The notes under the pieces were generated by a model, which worked only from the letters and a program-made list of their open reading frames with translations, made no database searches and was not told the origin of the DNA. The position numbers and the translations under genes are program-made. From a bacterium (GTDB lineage: Bacteria; RBG-13-66-14), in the NCBI GenBank assembly GCA_021107695.1, contig JAIOSI010000298.1, positions 1 to 10,237 on the forward strand: a stretch of 10,237 nucleotides of DNA, read 5' to 3'. Positions 6,491-10,237 of this stretch are shown in pieces. Position 1 is the first letter of the stretch; each line of letters starts with the position of its first letter.

Positions 6491-7606
6491 ATGCCTAACT
6501 GGACTGTCAGAACTGATTGCCGCTGGTATCGTGGTGGCGTGCCTTGCAGGTTCAAGCGAACCTGCCCCGACTGCGCCGACTACTCCCCCCGTGGGGCGGA
6601 GGTGCTGGTGGTCAAGCTCGGCGCGCTGGGCGACGTTTTGCGCACCTGCGCCCTGCTGCCTGCCCTGCGGCGGAGGCACGGCGAGACGGCGTACATCACC
6701 TGGGTAACCGCCGAAGCCTCGCTGCCCCTGGTCGCCAATCAACCACTGGTGAACGCCGCCCTGCCCCTGAACTTCGAGACGGTGCTGGGGCTGACCGGTC
6801 GCCGCTTCGAAGCGGTTTATGTCCTCGACAAAGAGCCGGAAGCCACCGGGGTGGGAATGCGGGTGGAGGCAGAGCAACACTACGGCTTTGTTCACGACCA
6901 CCGTGGCGCGCTCCGTCCCGTTGACTCTCAGATGGACTACTACTGGCGGCTGGGGCTGGACGACGAAGAGAAGTTCCACCGTAACCAGAAGAGCTATCAG
7001 CAGTTACTTGCCGAGGCCCTGGGGCTGGACTATCGGGGCGAGCGTTATCGGCTGACCCCCGGTGAGGAGGAACGGGAGCTTGCCGGAGAGATTATCGAAC
7101 AGGGGCTGGAGCGGATTAAGCGAAGGGTCGAGTCGGGGGTGATCGGGCTGAACATCGGGGCGGGTGCGGTCTTCGTCAACAAGAACTGGTCGCTGGAGCG
7201 GTACATCGCGCTGGTGAAGAGCCTGCCGAAAATGAGCTTTCTGCTCCTCGGCGGTGGACGGGAGCAGGCGGCACTGAATCAGTTATCGGCTCTGCCCAAC
7301 GCCATCTCCGGGGGCAGCGGCAACGACCTGCTGACCTTCGCCGCCCTCTGCGCGCGTTGCGCCGTCGTCCTTACCGGAGACACCCTGGGGCTTCATGTAT
7401 CCCTGGCGGTGGAGACCCCGGTTGTAGCCTTCTTCGGTCCGACCTGCGAGCAGGAGATTGACCTCTACGGACAGGGCGAGAAGCTGAACACCTCGCTGGA
7501 CTGCGCTCCGTGCTACAAACGCAGCTGCGATCGTTCGCCAAACTGCATGGAGACAATCGAGCTTGCGACGGTACAGACGACAGTGAAGCGACTACTCGAT
7601 GGGTAA
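6491..7606 (+). CDS. Glycosyltransferase family 9 (ADP-heptose:LPS heptosyltransferase-like)
   Basis: A 371-residue GT-B transferase of the GT9 / heptosyltransferase family, expected to add heptose or a related sugar to an envelope glycolipid at the inner membrane face. Visible features are VVKLGALGDVLRTCALLPAL (40-59, N-terminal Rossmann glycine loop and acceptor region), GLNIGAGAVFVNKNW (219-233) and SGGSGNDLLTFAAL (273-286). GDTLGLHVSLA (297-307, donor site), FFGPT (314-318) and a Cys-rich C-terminus follow. Before the GT9 fold lies a cysteine module, C10-x8-C19-x5-C25-x2-C28; C338, C341, C346 and C352 cluster at the far end. Similar cysteines occur in a subset of GT9 proteins. There is no Shine-Dalgarno, and the start lies four bases after the previous stop. 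Its stop overlaps the next gene. The exact acceptor is unknown. Confidence 0.9.
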   Translation: MPNWTVRTDCRWYRGGVPCRFKRTCPDCADYSPRGAEVLVVKLGALGDVLRTCALLPALRRRHGETAYITWVTAEASLPLVANQPLVNAALPLNFETVLGLTGRRFEAVYVLDKEPEATGVGMRVEAEQHYGFVHDHRGALRPVDSQMDYYWRLGLDDEEKFHRNQKSYQQLLAEALGLDYRGERYRLTPGEEERELAGEIIEQGLERIKRRVESGVIGLNIGAGAVFVNKNWSLERYIALVKSLPKMSFLLLGGGREQAALNQLSALPNAISGGSGNDLLTFAALCARCAVVLTGDTLGLHVSLAVETPVVAFFGPTCEQEIDLYGQGEKLNTSLDCAPCYKRSCDRSPNCMETIELATVQTTVKRLLDG

Positions 7607-8147
7607 GCTGCGCCTCATCTATGGCGAGTTCGAGCTTGCCCTCGCCGATGGCGAGAAGCTCTGCGTGGTCGGGGAGTCCGGCTCTGGTCGCTCTCTGCTC
7701 TGTCGGCTGATGAGCGGTGTGCTGGTCGGCAGTGAGGTCTCGCTGAGGCTGGATGGCGAGCCGTACTCACTGCCCGATGATTCAAGCGAAGCTGGTCAGC
7801 CCGCCGGGGTTGGCTTTTTGCCGTTTCCCGTGCCACCGCTGGCGGCACCGCCGGAGCTCGAGCGGGAGCTTGCCGCTTTGCTGAAGCTGCAACACCTTCT
7901 CAAACGACCGGGACCATACTCCGCCGGAGAGAACGCCCGACTCCAGCTCGGCGCTGCGTTGAGTCGCCACCACCGTTTCCTGATTCTCGACCAGCCCCTC
8001 GCCCTCCTCGGCGGTAGGGACTACGAGGAGACGCTGACGCTTCTATTAAAGGATAAGCGGGGAATCCTCCTCACCTCGGCGCGACCGCTGCCGGGCTGGA
8101 GTTGTTTACAGCTGGGCAATGACCTCCACCTTCCTCCGGTCAAATGA
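7599..8147 (+). CDS. Small degenerate ABC-type ATPase domain protein
   Basis: A 182-residue protein with the order of ABC ATPase motifs but altered key residues. Walker A is GESGSGRS (25-32), with Arg31 where Lys is usual. A Q-loop-like turn lies around 73-82. The signature is YSAGE (107-111). Walker B is RFLILDQ (126-132), with Gln132 where the catalytic Glu is expected. The H-loop region reads LLTSARPL (157-164), with no His. The helical domain is shortened; a normal ABC domain has about 220-250 residues. E-to-Q in Walker B typically traps bound ATP without hydrolysis, so a binding, regulatory or structural role is more likely than transport. No permease gene is adjacent. The start overlaps the GT9 stop by eight bases and the stop overlaps the next start by four. 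Confidence 0.8.
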   Translation: MGKLRLIYGEFELALADGEKLCVVGESGSGRSLLCRLMSGVLVGSEVSLRLDGEPYSLPDDSSEAGQPAGVGFLPFPVPPLAAPPELERELAALLKLQHLLKRPGPYSAGENARLQLGAALSRHHRFLILDQPLALLGGRDYEETLTLLLKDKRGILLTSARPLPGWSCLQLGNDLHLPPVK

Positions 8148-9199
8148 TGAAGCGACCCCTGCCATTTTGGATTTCACTTGTTCTGCTGCCAGTCGCCGCT
8201 GCCCTGCTCTGGCTGGCACTGGACTATGTGGCGGAGCAGGAGCTTCCGGCGCGAGGTCTGGTCGGTTATGCCGACTTCACTCCCAGTGAGGAGCTGCGGG
8301 TCTATAGCCTGGTACTCTGTGGCGATGTGATGCTAGCGCGGAAGGTGCGTAAGGTGGCAGAGCTTCGCAACGATCCCGCCTGGGCATTCCGGCGCAACCT
8401 CTTCCTGACGGCAACGGCTGACATCGCCTTTGCCAATCTGGAGTCCCTCTTCAAAGAGAATCCTAATCTCCGTCCCGACCATCTGAGTTTTCAGCTAAAG
8501 GAAGAGCAGCTCCCTGCCCTCCAGGTGGCTGGCTTTGATGTTCTCTCTCTTGCCAACAATCACACCAGCAACGTCGGGCGGGACGGCGTGGCGTTCTCTT
8601 TGGATATCCTCCGTCAAGCAGGGATTGAACCCTGCGGCGCGGGGCGCGACCTGGACGAGGCTCATCAACCGGCAATCATCCGGCGCGATGACCTGACCGT
8701 CGCCTTTCTGGCATACGCCGGAGCGTCCAGCCTGACCGCCGGGGCGAACAGCGCGGGGCATTCCGCCTGGGGAATGGGCTATCTCCGCGAGGACGTTGCC
8801 GCTGTGCGGGACGAGGTTGACCTCGTCGTGGTCAGTCTTCACCTCGGCTCGGAGTACGCTCCCCAGCCCAACGCCATTCAGGTCAGCTTTGCCCGTGGTG
8901 CCATTGACGCCGGAGCCGACATCGTCGCCGGGCATCACCCCCACGTCCTCGAACCAATCGAGCTGTACAACGGCGGGCTGATCTGCTATTCCCTGGGCAA
9001 TTACGTCTTCGACCAGGAATGGAACTATGATGCCCAGCAGACTGCAGCGATAGAGGTTCTTATTCGGGGCGGCGAGCTGCAACGCGCCCTGATTCACCCG
9101 CTGACCATTAACCTCGACTATCAGCCGGAGCCAGCCAACGCCAGTGCAGGGGAGATCCTCCAGCGTCTGGGGGTTGACGGAACCCGTCTGGAGCTATAG
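8144..9199 (+). CDS. CapA family membrane-anchored protein (PGA_cap metallophosphoesterase fold)
   Basis: A 351-residue protein with an N-terminal membrane anchor (about 10-27) and a CapA / PGA_cap domain (PF09587 type, calcineurin-like fold) facing the periplasm. Motifs in order are CGDVMLARKV (59-68), FANLES (96-101), SLANNHTSNVGRDG (135-148), HLGSEYAP (233-240), AGHHPHVLEPIE (262-273) and YSLGNYVFDQ (282-291). Family members are tied to poly-gamma-glutamate capsule synthesis, but many are general phosphoesterase-like proteins of unknown substrate. No capBC genes are nearby. In the NNH-x2-D-x-G motif the Asp is Asn143, which may alter metal binding or catalysis. The start overlaps the previous stop as ATGATGA. 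Neighbours suggest envelope polysaccharide work. Confidence 0.9.
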   Translation: MMKRPLPFWISLVLLPVAAALLWLALDYVAEQELPARGLVGYADFTPSEELRVYSLVLCGDVMLARKVRKVAELRNDPAWAFRRNLFLTATADIAFANLESLFKENPNLRPDHLSFQLKEEQLPALQVAGFDVLSLANNHTSNVGRDGVAFSLDILRQAGIEPCGAGRDLDEAHQPAIIRRDDLTVAFLAYAGASSLTAGANSAGHSAWGMGYLREDVAAVRDEVDLVVVSLHLGSEYAPQPNAIQVSFARGAIDAGADIVAGHHPHVLEPIELYNGGLICYSLGNYVFDQEWNYDAQQTAAIEVLIRGGELQRALIHPLTINLDYQPEPANASAGEILQRLGVDGTRLEL

Positions 9200-9257
9200 G
9201 AGCAGACAACGAACTCAAACCGTATGAGGGTATTGCAATACACCCATACTTTACCTT

Positions 9258-9266
9258 TGGTATAAT
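9258..9266 (+). promoter_or_regulatory. Candidate extended -10 promoter
   Basis: TGG-TATAAT fits the extended -10 form TGn-TATAAT with a perfect -10 hexamer. No good -35 is present (the best is AATACA with an 18-base spacer), which extended -10 promoters tolerate. It would drive the structured non-coding stretch, since no gene starts for almost 600 bases. Confidence 0.35.
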
Positions 9267-9695
9267 CACTTAACGATGTACCTGTTCATAGAAGTAACCT
9301 GTGGTTATTATCATAGTTACAGGCTATTCTCGGTGACACTTTCAGGATCGCTAAAAGTGGCAGGCTCAGAGTCTCGGTTGATTTGATGGTACGGGGGCTT
9401 TTTACGGCTGATCTCGAGAGATTGCCTATCTATAACACTCTAATTAACAAGCTGATATAGTTATTTTACAGCAAACATCTTTTCGTGTCTGCCTCACCAG
9501 CGGTCGCTGCGTTACACCTCCGAGAACAGGCGCAGGGACGGCAGTGGCACGCTCCGTAAAACTAGCTATGCCTAGGTGAAAGCAACCTCAGGCTGCCGCC
9601 ACCGCCTCTCTTTTAGCCGGATAACAGATTTGATGCAATTTGTGCAACAGCCGCTCTGCTGGTCCAGTTTCGAGTAATTATCCCTTTCCCTTTCT

Positions 9696-9741
9696 CCCTC
9701 GCCCCCCTGGGGAAAATTCATCTCACGAGTCGGGGTGAGGG
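9696..9741. repeat. CCCTCGCCCC/GGGGTGAGGG inverted repeat
   Basis: CCCTCGCCCC (9696-9705) pairs with GGGGTGAGGG (9732-9741) with one mismatch across a 26-base loop. It sits in a pyrimidine-rich run (TCCCTTTCCCTTTCTCCC). It resembles the dispersed CCCTC...GAGGG repeats of many environmental genomes and is similar in style to the hairpin at 5657-5679, but the sequences are not the same. Confidence 0.55.
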
Positions 9742-9769
9742 GTTAATACCAAGACTTCAAAATAAAAAC

Positions 9770-9798
9770 TAGAAATTTTTACCATAAATTACTATAAT
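9770..9798 (+). promoter_or_regulatory. Candidate sigma-70-type promoter of the right-edge secreted protein
   Basis: TAGAAA (9770-9775, four of six matches to TTGACA), a 17-base spacer, then a perfect TATAAT (9793-9798). The surrounding sequence is AT-rich. Transcription from about 9805 would leave a leader of roughly 58 bases before the ATG at 9863, with AGGGAG as ribosome binding site. Confidence 0.45.
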
Positions 9799-9862
9799 TC
9801 ACGGGGAGAGTAGTGAATCCCCCATCTCACATTTTTCAATCCTTTTCTCAAGGGAGAACGAC

Positions 9863-10237
9863 ATGCGTACCACACTTGTAGTTCTGCTAATGGTCGGGCT
9901 TTGCTTGGCCGCCGCCGATGTTGGCTTCATCTGTGATGATGATGGCACTGGTACCTACAGTGGTCTCGGCAACGTCGTTCCAGACATCGTTGGTCCCATG
10001 GGTGAAACCTTTACCTATGAGCTGATTGTCAATAATGGCGACACCGGAACCTACACTGGCGATGCGACCTGGTGGAACGGCTACGATATCGTGATCTGGT
10101 ATGCCTCCGGTACAAATAATGCCGGTCGCGTAACCACCACTGCCGAGCGCGATGCTGCCAACGCCTTCCTTGGCAACGGTGGCTGGCTACTGGTTACCGG
10201 CTACGACGTACTCGGCAGTCCCGACGATTCCGTAATG
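9863..10237 (+). CDS. Secreted protein, N-terminal part (runs off the right edge)
   Basis: The first 125 codons of a longer protein. Shine-Dalgarno AGGGAG (9851-9856) lies six bases before ATG 9863. MRTTLVVLLMVGLCLAAAD gives a signal peptide with cleavage likely near residue 18. The mature start DVGFICDDDGTGTY, then YDIVIWYASGTNN and DAANAFLGNGGWLLVTGYDV, follows a pattern seen in large extracellular proteins of candidate phyla: an acidic D-D-D strand, then YDxVIW, then a G-G-x-hhhh-G turn. This looks like a class I glutamine amidotransferase-like flavodoxin fold used extracellularly; that is inference from pattern. Full length, C-terminal sorting signals and function lie outside the window. 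It has its own promoter and is not part of the operon before it. Confidence 0.8.
   Translation, partial: MRTTLVVLLMVGLCLAAADVGFICDDDGTGTYSGLGNVVPDIVGPMGETFTYELIVNNGDTGTYTGDATWWNGYDIVIWYASGTNNAGRVTTTAERDAANAFLGNGGWLLVTGYDVLGSPDDSVM

Larger units (their letters stand above)
9200..9862. other. 663-bp non-coding region with several hairpins; possible structured RNA
   Basis: No convincing reading frame on either strand. After an extended -10 (9258-9266) come four foldable elements: an 11-pair stem at 9298-9308/9313-9323 with a four-base loop (three G-U pairs); CACTTT/AAAGTG at 9337-9342/9354-9359; CCTAGGT/ACCTCAGG at 9571-9577/9585-9592 (one bulge); and an enclosing nine-pair stem with one mismatch at 9540-9548/9598-9606. 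The last stem is followed by TCTCTTTT, as at the end of an RNA. A transcript of about 340 bases would fit. I do not recognise tmRNA, RNase P, 6S or SRP RNA signatures. The rest holds a palindromic repeat (9696-9741) and the promoter of the next gene. Confidence 0.5.

Noticed and set aside
6431..6979. 182-codon open frame on the minus strand
   Set aside because: Antisense to the GT9 gene and the end of the AT-rich gene; no domain or start signal.
8495..9097. 200-codon open frame on the minus strand
   Set aside because: Antisense to the CapA gene, which carries all family motifs.
9273..9614. tmRNA, RNase P, 6S or SRP RNA
   Set aside because: No T-loop and tag sequence, no GAGGAAAGUC core, and no SRP apical loop could be found on either strand.

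Overview
The window looks like a chromosomal piece of an uncultured, Gram-negative, GC-rich bacterium. KdsB and an ADP-heptose-type glycosyltransferase (GT9) point to a lipopolysaccharide outer membrane. The lipoprotein, the SPOR protein and the secreted proteins also fit a diderm cell. A Minf_1886-family protein, intergenic palindromic repeats and the type of secreted protein at the right edge resemble what is found in Planctomycetes/Verrucomicrobia or FCB-type candidate phyla. The exact phylum cannot be fixed from this sequence. TAG, TGA and TAA all end genes here, so the code is standard. Some starts have a clear Shine-Dalgarno sequence and many do not.

Layout, left to right. (1) Positions 1-825, minus strand: the N-terminal half of methionyl-tRNA synthetase, interrupted by an in-frame TAG and carrying odd residues in signature motifs. 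(2) Positions 936-1643: a lipoprotein of unknown function. (3) Positions 1663-1737: a composite palindromic repeat, followed by kdsB (CMP-KDO synthetase), folE2 (zinc-independent-type GTP cyclohydrolase I), a Minf_1886-family protein and a DUF362/ferredoxin protein. A copy of one palindromic repeat family sits at each of the three junctions kdsB|folE2|Minf_1886|DUF362. (4) A SPOR-domain membrane protein is translationally coupled to the DUF362 gene. (5) A C/G-rich hairpin, then an AT-rich secreted protein gene (5716-6486) whose base composition differs sharply from its neighbours. (6) A tight three-gene set with overlapping ends: a GT9 glycosyltransferase with cysteine clusters at both ends, a small degenerate ABC-type ATPase, and a CapA-family membrane protein. 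(7) A 663-bp non-coding stretch (9200-9862) with several hairpins, an extended -10 sequence, a repeat and a good promoter. (8) The start of a large secreted protein running off the right edge.

Much of the window serves the cell envelope: KDO activation, heptosyl-type transfer, a CapA-like enzyme, a peptidoglycan-binding SPOR protein and secreted proteins. The folate gene and the DUF362 protein are metabolic or unassigned. The observations that most deserve follow-up are the degenerate ATPase inside the GT9-CapA operon, the structured non-coding region after it, the interrupted metG, and the palindromic repeats at gene junctions.
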